Source: Pempheris klunzingeri (taxonomy: Eukaryota; Chordata; Actinopteri; Acropomatiformes; Pempheridae). From it: 64,000 bases of DNA. The notes under the pieces were generated by a model, which ran no database searches, was not told where the DNA came from, and saw only the letters and a list, made by a program, of their open reading frames with translations. A program made the position numbers and the translations under genes. The DNA is taken from assembly GCF_042242105.1 (NCBI RefSeq), contig NC_092020.1, positions 5,363,501 through 5,427,500 on the forward strand, written 5' to 3'. Of this stretch, positions 36,701 to 50,361 are shown in pieces; the stretch's first letter is position 1, and the number at the start of each line of letters is the position of its first letter.

Positions 36701-39700
36701 TTTCACCTCCCCTCTGTCACCAGTATTTCTTCATAGGATCTGCCCTCGCCTTGCCCCTCGACTCAGCCTCCAGTCTGCTGCAGCCAGGGGAGTGACGTCC
36801 CTTCCCTTGAGAGGGGAGGCATGAGGGGAGGAGGGGGCCCCGGGGAATTGGAAGGGGGTGGGGGGGCTTTTCACCTCCATGCTTGTGGTTTGGGGGAATA
36901 AAACTCTACGGAGACAACACTGGATCACACAACAGCACAGACAAGAAAAGGAAGGAATCTTGAAGGTAGAATTAGTGATTTCTAATGCACACTCAGGCCA
37001 AATAGATCCCAGCTGCCCAGACGCTTACTGACTACTGATAAATGGTTAGGCAACTGGCATTGACAAACATTGAGGCAGACACTTGTGTTTACCCAGTGCA
37101 GCCCACAGGAGTGCTGCTAAAAGCATGGGTGCTGATTGGTCAATGAAGGGTGGACGAGCTACAGTACTGGGGGGTTAAGTCCTCCTAATGGAAGACAGGT
37201 ATTGCTCAATGTTCCCTGAGCTATTGGACCCACGGACATTACAAAATCAATAGCACAGCTCACTGTGGTACACCACCAAAAGCCTGGCATCTCCACGGCA
37301 ACTTCAGTTACAAGTTTGAGCTCTTGGAGGGATAAAAAAGTCACATTTTTTGCCTGTGACTTAAAACTATGGATGAGTTTGCAGTGGAGAGAATCTGAGC
37401 CAAGACCAGCTCAAACCAGCTTGAGACCTCAGTGGGAAGGTGGCAGCTGGCAGCTAGTACCGCCGTCCAACCCACAGACCAGAGACTCAATGGCATGAGA
37501 GCAGCCAGCTCTCTCTCAGAGTGTCCATCCAGCAAAGCAGCGAAATATCATGGCCCATCGCCCACCAACCCTTGGCTGCAGGGGCTGATTATCTGACCTG
37601 CATGCTGATGGGAAAACCAATGTGTTCCTTGGTGTTATGGCAGGCTGGAGACACTTCTCTTCATACTGGATCAGTGAAGCAGATTGTTACACTAATGTAG
37701 CTTTAAATATTTATTAACAAACATAATAAATAACAGTAACCGTTGCCATATGAACTGTGCAATAACTGAGAGCAGCTTTTTCTATATTACACATTTCAGT
37801 AGCACTTAAAAATGTCAAATAAATACTTTTTCAAATAATTTTTACACATCTGAAAATCCCATAATATCCACCTGGCCTACAAAAATACTTGTTTTTGGAA
37901 CGTGCATCGAGTTTTTTTCACGTGCAGGTCGTCACTGTAACCATGGAAAGGATGGAAAGGAGTCACTGGCTCACCGTGTCTCACTGTTGACATGCGCTAA
38001 TTCTGTGAAGCCAATTGAATGCATTTGCCCTCCAATGGCTGAGTGACATAGCTTCAAAATGTGGATATGGTCAACAGATTGAGTGGTGTTTGCCTTGCGG
38101 ACACTGGGACTGCTCGCTCCAGTTAACACTGGTGTCACCAGGAAATGTTAGAGTGAACAATTACTGATAAAGCAGACAACAGCTCTGAGTAGGATGAAGA
38201 CAGAGAGAGGGACCTCCAGATTAAAAAGACAGCAGTCTTTGGGCCAGAGACCTGACATCAATTTGACCAAAATATGACTAGTTTATGTGGATGTACCAAA
38301 GTCAAATAAAACACAGAGCCAAAGGTAACTAAGGGTGACAAGGACAATTAATCAATTTTGTACACTTTAAAGAATAAATATTATATATAATATAGCTCAA
38401 TAAATATTTTAAAAGTTGCATTCGAATAAAAGCTTAATGCCCCAGTTCCATGTTAAGACAGATTGGCTTTAACTTCAGCAATTCCATTTATTTCAGTGTA
38501 GCTCATTGGGAAAATGTAAAGACAAAGTTTAAAAATAGGTTAAAAATGTGTTTAGGAGGCCGGTATTAGCCCTGGTTTAGAAGCTGAATTTAATGTAATG
38601 ACCCAAAGCCTCTTCATATTACATTTTAAGAACAGTCTGGGGACTGAAGCCTGAAGACATTACCTGTCCTTAGTTTGACTTAATGCTCTTTTTATTAGGT
38701 AGGAGGATGAAGTATTATCTATGGATGTATCCTCATTAGACACTCCCTCTCCCTGCTCTGCTAAAAGTGAGCTCCTGCCTTTATCTAGGTCAGTGTACAA
38801 AGCTTGTACAGTACAGATATGGCAGTTTTTCGTGTCATTGGTCTAAAAAAAAAAGTTACATTTGCACAAATTCAAATGTAATCCAATGACCTTGGATGGT
38901 TTCGGAAGCTACGCTGGCCAAAGCTTGTAGTGTAAAATGCCATCAATCTTTTGTTTTTTGGCAACAGTAACAGATTCCTTTAAATATGATCTGTGATGTC
39001 CAACAATCTTTTGGCCTGTGGGTTAATTGTGGCCTTAAAAAGACTTAACATGAAGTCCCTCGAGATACACTCATTTCCAAAAAATGAATTCCACCCTGAG
39101 CGGAGGCTAAAACGTGGTTTACCATAAAACTGGCTGATATGCATGAGGGATTTCACAGGTTTACAACTCTAAATAAATATTTGGTTTTAAAGCGTCCCTC
39201 TGCATTATCATGATCATTTCATATCTTTTATATGAGCCAATTACTGCCACAGGACATGTACCAGTGACAAAACACATAATTCTTAATTAGTGTATGCATA
39301 TAGTATGATTGCTCATCTAAGGTGATATTATTAGAGCCAACTTGGTTTTTATAATCATCGAACAATCTAGCCTTTTTTGGTTCCTGGTGCATGAATGCAG
39401 CGCAGTACGAGAGGACGTGCAGGGCTGCCAGGCGTCAGTAAGTCAATCACTTCTGCTTAGTTTAACTAACTACTTTTATTGTTTTTTTCTGTCTACTGTC
39501 CTGCAACAGATGGTTCCTCTGCTCACTGGTGTGTAAAATACCACTGAATATAAAAAAAAAAACACATTTTGTACGACTTGCTGAAACTATGAAGATGTCA
39601 AAAGGACTTGATAAACTATAGCAGTTCAGAGTGGGTGCACAGATCAAATGTGTATCCATCCAGTTTAAATCTTGCGGGATCCATCTGTGTTTGCACTAGG

Positions 39701-40990
39701 GAGCTTCTCAAAATAGCTTTCCGCTCTGTTTAACGGTGCGACAATCACTTAAGTAAACTCCAGATATTTTATGCTCACTGCCAGAATGTGCAATGCTATA
39801 TCGTATAAATTTAGCCTTTAAATAACATTTTAAACTGTCTGCTGACCTACTTTGGGACACACCCCTTGTTGGTTGCACAGATGATACCAGTTCTGACTTG
39901 TGCAGAGCAAATAAAGTTTTTAAAAACAGAAGCACTCATTTCAAACCAAAGCTTAGCCAGGTGCATCTCAAAACTAAGAGCTGTGTCCCTGAATGTCTCC
40001 CGCTGATAGCTTAGAAAAAAATGCTGTGGAGCAGGAAATGAGAGGGGAAAGCTTTCAAAGAAAGCAGAAACCGTATCGATGTTTTGTCTGTATCTGTTTT
40101 AACAGTAAAATGTCAATGTAACTGAAACTCTCCGATGAGCAGCTCTAACTTGTTCATTGTCGGCCAAGTTTTTCTCTTTTTTTTTTTTAGTGTGCAAGCA
40201 ATTCATTGTGAATACAGAGTGAATCAGTCAGAGCCCACTGTTACACCCACATGGACATTTCCACCTGAGTTGCCAGATTAAACCTCTCTTCCTGACTCCC
40301 TGCGTCTCCTGTCAACTGGTGTTATTGTTAATGAGGGGCTTCCTTTTTTTATTTCATTTTTGTTACAATATCTTGCTGACTTTGCCCCGAAGTGAACCTC
40401 AGCAGGTCTAATCAGCCAGAAAAAATGGAAGCAGTTGTGTGACTGTGCAGGTGTTTAAAACATAGTGTGGAGTCTGAAGTATTTAGTCTATGAGTGGGTC
40501 CCCGTTTTAACAACCCTCTGAAAGCTTTTTATACCATCTTTAAATGTATAAAAACCTTGATAAACTATATATACGTACACACACATTAAGTAATCCAGAA
40601 CAAAAAAAATGGAGGGTCTGTCTTTACCAGGCAGCTAACTGGATTAAACTATCAATTTCAATATAATTGAGAAACTTTAAACTTTATAAATTCAAATAAT
40701 GATAATTAAAACCTAATGACTGTAATGAAAACTCGTATAGTGTATTGTCTTTTTTTGTAAAAAAAACCAAAAACATTTCTCTGGACAAAGCCAACTACAC
40801 CACGGTTAGCTTAGCTCAATTTTAAGCTAGCTGATTTATCCATAAACCACTTCATTAACCATTATGTCTCATTAGTAACTTAAGGCCGCATGTCACACAT
40901 TCCTCTTAGTCTAAAGTGACTTGGGGTCAACAAATGTCTTGATTTTACTCACTTTTGGCTTTTAAACAAGAGCTCAGTGACCTTGGTGAG
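36701..40990. other. Gene-free interval between divergent slc7a2 and mtmr7
   Basis: About 4.3 kb with no conserved coding frame on either strand. It is mostly AT-rich with short homopolymers. Open frames (for example 39342-39536 and 39708-39935) are short and look accidental. It may hold regulatory DNA for either gene, but nothing specific can be named. Confidence 0.6.
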
Positions 40991-41234
40991 CAGCAGCCCC
41001 AGATGCTCTATGACACTTCACACAGCACACACAGGCCGGAGCGGGTCGGGCTTTAGGACCCAGCGGCGCGGCTCCGATCAGGGCAGCAGTGGAGACAATA
41101 TGGCAGGTTTACCTGAGCAGCAGCCTCAGCCTGCAGCGGACTGTGCCTCCACCGTACACATGCTCCACTCTTGGTAGTTACATTGTGACAGGTTCAGTAA
41201 TCACAGGAAGCTGCGGATCACCTCTCAGCTGCTG
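40990..41234 (+). promoter_or_regulatory. mtmr7: mtmr7 promoter/5' UTR with a possible upstream ORF
   Basis: This is a locally GC- and CpG-rich stretch (41030-41100) just before the mtmr7 start. An ATG at 41100 opens a 25-codon frame closed at 41177, 57 bases before the main start; it would be an upstream ORF if transcription begins before it. The exact start site is unknown. Confidence 0.45.
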
Positions 41235-44200
41235 ATGGAGCACATCCGACTCCCAAAGGTAACGGAGGGCCTGACTGCAGTGATTAGCTACAGTTTCCGC
41301 ACTGTACCACCAGTGTCGTGTCATCACAAGCCGCCCAGTGCGCTAACCATGGCTGCAGAGCCTCCACACACACATTAAACACGTAGGCAGCCGGGGTCCT
41401 CCTGCTGCTGCCCTCAGCCATCACATCAGACGGCAGGGTGTGTTAGTGTGTGTGTGTGTGTGTGTCAGAGCTGCTGTATGAGTGGATGACCACATGTGAG
41501 GATGAGGCTGATTGTTTCTTCCTCCTCCAGGTGGAGAGTGTCAGGCTGCTTGACAGAGTCTCCCCCAGAAGAAGCAGGGTGGGCACCCTCTATCTGACAG
41601 CCACTCACACCATCTTTGTTGACAACGATGCAGGAGTGCGCAATGAAACATGGGTAGGCAGCAAATCAGTGCATTAGTGAAGCAGAGATCAAGTACAGAA
41701 TATGTTTAGACATGTGTCTTGGTGAATAAGGCCTCAAATAGAGTGCTAACCACGATGTGGGACACAGGCTGTTGATAATACATGAGTTTGTCTTTGAGGA
41801 GATTCTGTGGTCACTGTGCATTCATGCACTATGGTGCACAATGTGCAATATAAAACAGGCCTTTCATCGGTCTTACCAGGTGCTTCACAGTCTGGTGTGC
41901 AGCGTGGAGAAACGGGCCTCGTCCGCCTCAGGATGTCCTCTAGTCATTCACTGCAAGAACTTCCAGGTTCTTCATTTTGTCATACCTCGAGAGCAGGAGT
42001 GCCATGATGTTCACCTGTCCCTGCAGCGCCTCTCCCAGCCAGGTGAGCTGTCTTATCGTGTCAGCAAAGGATCAGTTCTGTGTTGTTAGTGCTCAGAACC
42101 GGACCGTTACATCAGAAGTTCAATATTATCGCCCACTATGGGCTTTTTTTTTCCTTTTCCTTTCTTCGCTGTAAAAAACGTAATCAGACATATTCAGATA
42201 TTAGTATATGTATCTATACATACACCCACACATTTACATGTATACATATACATATGTCACTATGGGCTTTTTACAGCTGCATCGATTTCTGTGTTGGATT
42301 TCTGCGTGAGTATAAAATATCCAGTATCAATCATTTGATGGATCCTTGTTAATCATTTAACAAAGGTATCTTCAAAAAATAATACCAGCACATACGTTGC
42401 TAACATGTTTTCTCCCAATTATTTGTATGAGTCAGCCTCTGGTTTCAATGTTTTTCTTTCCTTTTAAACACTTTGTTCTGTTTCACTCACACAAATTGGA
42501 GGTTTTGCACACCAAACGTTAGCTGTGAGCCAGTGTTGTGCCTTGCAGAGAGTCATGAGGAGCTGTACTGCTTCTCCTATAAGCCCAACGTTGGTGAGGA
42601 GGAGAGACGGCAGGAATGGGACTTGTTGGACCTCAAGGCTGATTACAGCAGAATGGGACTCCCAAACTCCCTGTGGAAATTCTCCCCCGTCAACCGATAC
42701 TACAAGGTCAGTGAGCCGAACCCTATGACCACTCGAACCGTTTTATCCTAATATGGGCATGGCAGCAGCTCAGACTTTAGTTATGTTATTTTTTTCTCAA
42801 AGGTGAGTGACACTTACCCCGCTGAGCTGTTCGTGCCTGAGTCCGCCACACCACCGGTCATAGTGGGCAGCTCCAAGTTCAGAAGTAGAGGGAGGTTTCC
42901 TACTCTGTCGTACTACTCCAAAGAAAACCATGTAAGTTGACTGCATACATTTATTTTCCACCTGCTTCCTTTGACAACTCGTGTTAATTCAAGGGACAGG
43001 AGGTGTTGGTAACTCAGATATGAACAGGGATCATAGCAACGCTGACACAATCAGGCTCTCTGGCTGATGCCTGTTAATGGAAAGCCTATCAAAGCCAATA
43101 TTTGTCAGAAGACTGTAGATAAGGGATGATTTATTTAGATTTAAAATGTCACGATGGCAATACTTTCATTTTTTCTTGCTTTGCTTGGCTGGTTTTTGTT
43201 GTCACGCTGGTCAGTCATCTTCTGCACCGCCCTCCTTCTTCAAGCAGCCAAAGATTTCACAGAGAATTCAAGCAAGAAAGTGACTTTTGAAATCAAACTC
43301 AAGTGCCCATAGTAAACAAAGTCACTCCTGTTTAGTTATTGATACCGCATGCAGATAAAATATTGTTGATTTGAAACCAGATTTTTTTTAACAATCTTTT
43401 GAAGTTTACAAACAACTGAAATTGAAATTGACATAGAAACTGAGCCTGAAATAAAATAATCATGTTCTGACGGCACCAGAGAAGCACCACATTCTTGATT
43501 TGGTTTAATTTACTCTGATTGTGTTCAGGTGATCACGTGGGTTAAAGGTTTTCTTCTTCTATTTTAGTTGTTAGTGATTTTTTAAAAATGTCTTGCTTGT
43601 TCCATGGCAACAAGCAGATCCTCATCATGTTTTGATCAGAGGAGTCGACATTCCTCAGAGACATGGAATAGATAGATAGAAAGAAAATAGGGAACACATC
43701 CAAAAGTACAAGATTCAGTCAACAATAAAACAGAATGGAAAGAGAACCATTCACAGGAGAGTTTTAGCCATGAAAAGTAACCAGGCACTTTGTCAAGGTC
43801 CCATGAGGTTAAGTCCCTTCTGTCATTAAATCAAAGGATGAACTGTTTTCTGTGTCCGAAGCCTGAACATCCATAATCTGTTCCATTAATCCTTGACTGG
43901 ACAGTTGGGAGTGCTTTATGTGTGTGAGGTCAGCTTCCCAGGGTTGAGGGTCCAACAAAGGAGCCCCACTCTGGGTCATGAGCCAGAAGGGAGAATCACA
44001 CAACGGCCTCTGGCTCTTTCCCTCGTGACCACTAAACGGAGATTTGATAAACTGTGTGGTTGATTAATTCAAATTGAACATGCAAGGAAAGAAAAAGTAC
44101 TGTGAATTTGTATTCACCCCGATTCTCACATGTTGGATTTGTTTTGTCCTTGATGCTATCCAAAGTAATAATTCACTTACAGTGAACTGTCAGATGAGTA

Positions 44201-47200
44201 AACAGTCCTGTATGAAGCCTGAGTGCCTCTTGCCTCCTCCCAGGCTGCCATCTGCCGTAGCAGCCAGCCGCTGTCAGGTTTCAGCGCCCGCTGCCTGGAG
44301 GACGAGCAGATGCTGGAGGCCATCTTGAGGTCCAATCCCCGCAGCGACTTCATGTATGTGGTGGACACCAGGCCTAAGGTGAGCCCTTTGTGCCTAATGA
44401 ACAGCATGTGAAAATAAAAGCCTTACAGCACCACGCTGTATGTTCAGGTGGGCTTTTTTCCATACTGCGTTTTGCCAGCTGGATGTGCTCACAATGAAAG
44501 CCTTGAGAACAGTATGTGAAAAAGTATGTTTTGACGATTAATCAAATGTTTTCTAGCTGAATGCAATCGCAAACAGAGCTGCAGGAAAAGGCTATGAAAA
44601 CGAGGACCACTACTCCAACATCAAATTCCAGTTCATCGGCATCGAGAACATCCATGTCATGAGAAACAGCCAACAAAAAATGCTAGAAGGTAATTACGTC
44701 TTGTTGAGATTTACATTTATTTACTGTAGAAACAAATTGGAAGCCGCAGCAGTGCATTCATCACTGTCAGAAATGTTTCACCATATCAGTGTTTGTGGAA
44801 TGAAATGTATATTTTCTGGCATTGTCTGTTTTAAGTCTGCTGCCTCTTCACATTACTAAAGCAGAGCGGGAGCCCATGCTACCCCTGTGGCTTTCATATG
44901 CACTCATGCAGACCGGACTGTGCTGCAATCAGGCCTCAAATGAGCCCACAGGAGAATTTCTGGGTATTGTGCAGGGGTGCTCCTAGGAAGACTTTGAATC
45001 CATCTGGATTTTATTTCTGAGCTATTTTGGTTTCCCGGAGTGGACAATCCGGGACCTTATCCCCCAAAGAGAGGCCGAGGGCGTGAGAATGATGTGATTT
45101 CAAGTCTGAAAAGTTATAGCTGTTCTTAGTTGTGATAACTCTTTGCCCCCTGGCAGCACAAGGGAAGTCTTCAAATGCTGGAGACAGCGCCTGCCCCTCA
45201 GAGCCTGCCTGACTTTCTCTGCCCGGTTGCACACTTGAATAAGATTTGGAAGACCCCCCGCCTGGCAGCATTAGCTCAAACATCCCCTCTAAGTGGCAGC
45301 CTGGTCAGCTCAGAGTGTTATAAAAGGTTGAATGAACCCATTCACCTGCTCGCTCTCCTATCAGTGCCCCCAGGGCGCTCTCTTACAGGTCACCACACTC
45401 ATGAAGCGTCAGCAAAAACCACTTTGTCACCTCTGTCAACACCTTAATGGCTGAGGAGCCAGCAGATGTTTTCATACACTTATCTGAAAGTGTGTCTGAA
45501 TTATGAACGTTAATGTGATAAATTGTCCAGAGCAGATGAAATGTCGGGTTCATGTCTCTCGGCCCCTCTGTGAACTCCAAAATGTTTATGTTGGAACCTG
45601 AAAATGGAAAAACAAATTTTAGATTTAGTTTTACAGGATAAACAAACGTAATGCAGGAAGCTTTATGGCACTGAAATAGATCTGTACTGAACCGTCTGCC
45701 TTGCCTGTGCTATTGTCTTTGTCGTACATTCATTATTTAAAACGCACAATGACGAAGAGTCTACAACCCTGCTAGCTGTTCTCAAACCACAAATGAGCCT
45801 CATGGTGGCGCTACAGGAAATATTAGATATCTGCAAAGTCATTAGGATACATCATCTGGGAACCATGAATGTTTGCGCGAGTTGTTGTGCCAATATATGT
45901 TGAGAATGTTGACCTGATGGTGGCGCTTGAAGAAAGGTCAGGCAATCACCCAAGTCAGTAGGATTCATCCCCAGGGGATCGTGAATGCCTGAAAGTTTCA
46001 TGCGAATCCATCCAACAGTTGTTGAGGTATTTCAGTCTGGACCAAAGTGTTGGACATAGCCACGCTGCTAACATGACTAAAAACATTGATTGGGGTCCAA
46101 ATGAACCATCACATGAGAAGCAGCAGGAAATGCATTTTGAAAAACAAAATACACTATTGTGATGCATATTTTCTCGTGCCATACACAGATTCCCCATGAA
46201 TTCAATGTCGTGAGTGTTGTTGGTGATGTGAAAGTGCTTGCGAGGTTTAATAAAGTCCAGTGATCAGGTATGCTCCATGTTTCCTGCCAGTGAGACAGCT
46301 GTGTTGTGGTTACAGTGTGTGAGCTGCGTTCCCCCTCCATGTCCGACTTCCTGGAAGGTCTGGAGAGCTCAGGCTGGCTGAGGCACATCAAAGCTGTTTT
46401 GGATGCAGGCAACTTCATCGCTAAGGTCAGTCTGGAGGTTAATCCCCGCTGTCTGCCTCACCGCTGCACTCAATATTAGCTTAGGTGTATGTGGGTGTTT
46501 GTGTTTGTGTGTGTGTTCGTGTGATCCAGATATTGCCTGCCTGTGTACGCTCACTTGCCTGTTATGAGGTACACCTACAAACTAATGCCGTCTGGTACAT
46601 CAGTCCTGCATTAAATCCTCTGGACTACCCTCATATGTATGAACTGAGTTGACAAAATAATACACACACCTGACAGTATAACAGCATCATATGATCATAT
46701 GACAGCATCAAGGGATTAGGCCCTGTTTTTTATTTATTTTTTTACTTATTTGGGTTTGAAATGACTGGTAGGTACAAAAGGTATTGGTACTAGTCCATGG
46801 TATGGACTGCTGGTGAGCTACAGTAGCTGTAATGTAATCTTTGAGCCAGTCAAAGCATGTACACTAAATCATTTTTGCCACTGACAGGACTTACATTGTG
46901 TCTGACAACATTATGGAAAGGGTCCCTGCAGAAATAATTTTCCTTTTTGTTTAACCAGAAATGGTCATTATATTGCTCGGTTCAAAGCCACCAGACTCCA
47001 TTGACAAAAACAGTAATTTTACCTTGCACAACACAGGTGCTGCTAGCCTGGTTGGTGAGAGTTCAGATCAGAATTAACTTTTTGAAATAACACAGACCGC
47101 TTGAGGCAGAAATAGACTAGAGAACTCCCATGCTGTGAGATGTAAAATTATTGTTTTTGTCATTGGAGTCTTGTGGCTTTGAACTGAGTGATGAAACAGC

Positions 47201-48251
47201 TGTTTCTGGTTCTAATCACTGTTTTCTAAATGTGAAAATAGGGTCCAGGTTTGAAAAAAACAGATTCATCCTTTAAGGTTGCACACGGTTAAGCTTAGAG
47301 AACACCCATGGTTAAGGTTAATTAATTCAACAGACAGAAGCAGCCTAACTGGAAGTAATGAGTGTTAGTCAGCTGATAACCAGCAGTTTCCCTCTCAAAA
47401 CTTCTCATTTGCCAGAGAGCTTTTAACTGATGATTAACAGAAAAATGTTCAATCATACAGAAACACAATGCAATCTAATCACAATAAAAGCACAACACCA
47501 GTATCTGTTTCCCTAAACTACTGCAGCTATTTGAGCTGTTTTCATTGTTCATTGCTTGTTTGATTTATTATAGGATTTAACAGGTAAACCAAACAGGTAA
47601 AACAGGTAACACATTTCTTCATTGGTCACCTTTTATGTACTGATTCATTTTAAAGCACAGATATGTCTGGCTCCAGGCTCTATCTCAGATCTGTGAACAT
47701 GTTGTGGTGTTAGCAGTCTTCTCCTTACCTGCCTTTTATGATATAATGCTATGTTTTTGACATGTGACCGCCACAAACTGTCTATCGGTGGGGGAGCACG
47801 ATAGCATGCTTGATATACATGCCAGGGGCCGACTTATGAAAAACGTATTGCATTGCACTGTGCATTACTTCCTCTGTTGATATATTTTTTTAATCATTTC
47901 AATGGATAACAGGCAGAAAACCTGGATTTATTTTCATTTTTGAAATATTTCCATCACAGATGCAACATAATGAAGTAAAATGGGAAAATATTTGTGGAAA
48001 ACATCTCCAACACATTTCAGCACACAGAGTGATTTACCAAGATTGCCAAACGTAGCTCGCTACAGATGTGTGTACTCTGCTCCATTTGGCCCTTGAAAAT
48101 GACATTTCTGCCATAAGAAATCCACACCTACTAAAGGGACGAACCTTCTGGCTACAATTTTTGCACAAATTAATGCTGAACTTTGCATTTTGAGTACAGT
48201 AGATGTTTCTAAATGTATTATTTCATCAGCTTGGGCTGTGGCACTGCACAT

Positions 48252-48282
<31 letters not shown>

Positions 48283-50361
48283 GCTGTTGCAGAGGAGGGT
48301 GTCAGTGTCCTGGTTCACTGTTCAGACGGTTGGGACCGCACTTCCCAGGTGTGCTCAGTGGCCTGTGTGCTGCTGGATCCTTACTACAGGACCCTCCAAG
48401 GACTCATGGTAGATACTGAGCCTTTGCCTTTTTATATTAAGTTATATTGAGCCTTTTTGTATAAGTAACAGTGTGAAATTCAGCCTTTTAAGTAGCACTG
48501 TGGATGTCTCATAACTCTCTGGTGGTCTGTATCATATTCATGCATCCAGTTACATTCTGACTGATGGTAGTCCATATTGGGCTCATGAGGCTTGTTTCTT
48601 TGATCAGAAAGATTTGTGCACACTAACTTTGAATCCACCAAGAGCCACTGTGGAAAATAAATATCATAGAGAAAGTCTGCTTTTGGGAATTGGCCCTAAA
48701 GTCCGAGGAAAATGACCCCACGCAGAGGGTGAAGAGGTTCAGTCATTCTGCAGGGATTATCTGTGCAGCATGTCTGAACCTTTAATCAGGACATACTGAA
48801 ATTCATCATGTACAGAAACTGTTTTTTTTCCACTCAGGTTCTCATCGAGAGGGACTGGGTCTCATTTGGACACAAGTTCTCTCACAGGTTTGACTCTAAA
48901 ATATGTCTGTCATAGCATCCATGATTTAGATGTTTTGTTTGGACATAACTGTCCTCACTTCCTCTCCAGGTGCAACCACCTGGTGGGAGACCCTAAAGAG
49001 GTATCTCCCATCATCGATCAGTTCCTGGAGTGTGTGTGGCAGCTCATGGAGCAGTTCCCCTGTGCCTTTGAGTTCAACGAGAGGTTCCTCATCACCATTC
49101 ACAGCCACGTCTACTCCTGCCAGTATGGCAACTTCATTGGCAACAACCAGCGGGAGAGGATAGAGCTGGGGTGAGATTTACACCTGCAGCCGCCATCAGT
49201 TTCTTTCCCTTTTCACAGCACAGACATCAGCTCAGAGCCTCTGCTCTGAGAGAAGACTGACCACTGAAGAGAAGTGACAGCCAGCAGTATATTACATTAC
49301 CAGGCCTGTGCAAAGGGAGATGACTCTATGCTAGAAATACAAAAAACATTATCTTAAATCAATTACTTTTTGTATCAGAAGCCAGTTAATCACATTTTCC
49401 TATTGTCCTGCCCTGTCTGTGATTCTTCACTGCCACTTGACATTCATACAGATTGCGTGAGAGGACTCACTCCTTGTGGAGTTACCTTTGGACGAACCGT
49501 GCAGACTACATCAACCCCCTGTACCGAGCAGACCACAGCCAGACACAGGGGCTCCTCCGGCCATCGACCTCCCCCTACAGCTTTAAGTAGGTTCTCACAA
49601 ACAGTAACAACACAAGCAACTTTAGTTTAAAATCAGTGTAGAAATTTGTATCACCTATTACACATGTTGTTTATTAGACTGTTGTTTTTAATAAATCCAT
49701 ATAAATGATACAAGGAACAAAAGGAAGGAATAAGAGTTGATGATATGTGAGGTAGAAATCTTTTGCTCTGTGTAGGTTTTGGAGGGGGCTGTACAACCGT
49801 TTTGACCGAGGGATGCATCCTCGACAGTCTGTAGAGGATTATCTGAGTGCCATCCAAGAGGAGACGCAGCAGCTGGAGGAGCAGCTGGCTTCACACAAAC
49901 AGGTAAGACAGGGCTATAAATTCATACTGCTCATCATTTCTCATGAAAATAAATCTACTTCGGTGTTTTTCCTGGTGGTAGAAGGTGATTGTAGTCTTCA
50001 TGCCTAACATTATCAATAGAAAATTGCTCAGCTGGAGCAGGAGCAGGGGTGGAGTGGCACCCAGAAAGCAGCCGCCTTTGATAAGAGCCCCACAGCGTGG
50101 GCTCGTGGTAATGACCTCTGCCTGGCCAACACCCCCCAGGACTACACTGGGGGCTTCATCACCAGCAGCCCCTGTCAGCCTAAAACACCAGACAGCAGCC
50201 TGATCCTCCTGCCCCAGGACTTGAACAAAACATCGGAAACGAGCCTCTCCAACGGCAGCGACCAGGAGTCTGGGATTGCAGACCTCAGCTGTCGCTCACC
50301 GCTCAGTGAGGACAGTTCCAAGGACCAAGACTCTGACGAAGCTGTCTACTCAGCTGCCTGA
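41235..50361 (+). CDS. mtmr7: Myotubularin-related protein 7, phosphoinositide 3-phosphatase
   Basis: Fourteen coding exons: 41235-41258, 41531-41653, 41880-42042, 42549-42706, 42803-42931, 44244-44378, 44557-44689, 46316-46425, 48283-48408, 48838-48887, 48970-49170, 49452-49586, 49776-49902, 50020-50361 (TGA). The joined frame is 651 residues; human MTMR7 is 660. The N-terminal PH-GRAM domain (starting MEHIRLPK) is followed by the myotubularin phosphatase domain. The active-site loop HCSDGWDRT has the catalytic Cys at residue 338 and is intact, so the enzyme is predicted active on PI3P/inositol 1,3-bisphosphate. A coiled coil follows ([15 protein letters not shown], used for pairing with MTMR9). 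The tail ([24 protein letters not shown]) matches MTMR7 rather than MTMR6 or MTMR8. The exon at 48283 has an unusual (GT)n tract right before its acceptor. Confidence 0.96.
41446..41465 (+). repeat. (GT)n microsatellite in mtmr7 intron 1
   Basis: A short GT tract about 65 bases before the second coding exon of mtmr7. Confidence 0.85.
42932..44243 (+). other. mtmr7 intron 5
   Basis: About 1.3 kb of AT-rich intron. No conserved exon, RNA gene or bounded repeat was recognised. Confidence 0.6.
45795..46073. repeat. Dispersed fish repeat, two diverged tandem copies
   Basis: Two related units begin near 45795 (GAGCCTCATGGTGGCGCTAC) and near 45912 (ACCTGATGGTGGCGCTTGAA), each followed by GTCA(T/G)TAGGAT(A/T)CATC. 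The second continues with GCGAATCCATCCAACAGTTG and TTGAGGTATTTCAGTCTGGA, a phrase I recall from many fish genomes. It is noncoding and in mtmr7 intron 7. Confidence 0.55.
46953..47211. mobile_element. Foldback/MITE-like palindromic element in mtmr7 intron 8
   Basis: The left arm (46953-47025, AACCAGAAATGG... GGTTCAAAGCCACCAGACTC) and the reversed right arm (47211-47138, AACCAGAAACAG... AGTTCAAAGCCACAAGACTC) match over about 70 bases, leaving a centre of about 110 bases. No coding capacity. The transcript of this intron could fold into a long hairpin. Confidence 0.65.
48252..48279 (+). repeat. (GT)14 microsatellite forming the 3' end of mtmr7 intron 8
   Basis: A pure GT tract ends directly in CAG at the acceptor of the phosphatase active-site exon (48283). 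It replaces the normal polypyrimidine tract. Confidence 0.9.

Noticed and set aside
42138-42352. Frames in mtmr7 intron 3
   Set aside because: They span TATA/CATA-rich low-complexity DNA with no splice-compatible conserved peptide.
48203-48419. Frames translating the GT repeat as Cys-Val runs
   Set aside because: Repeat artefact; the real reading frame starts at the acceptor at 48283.
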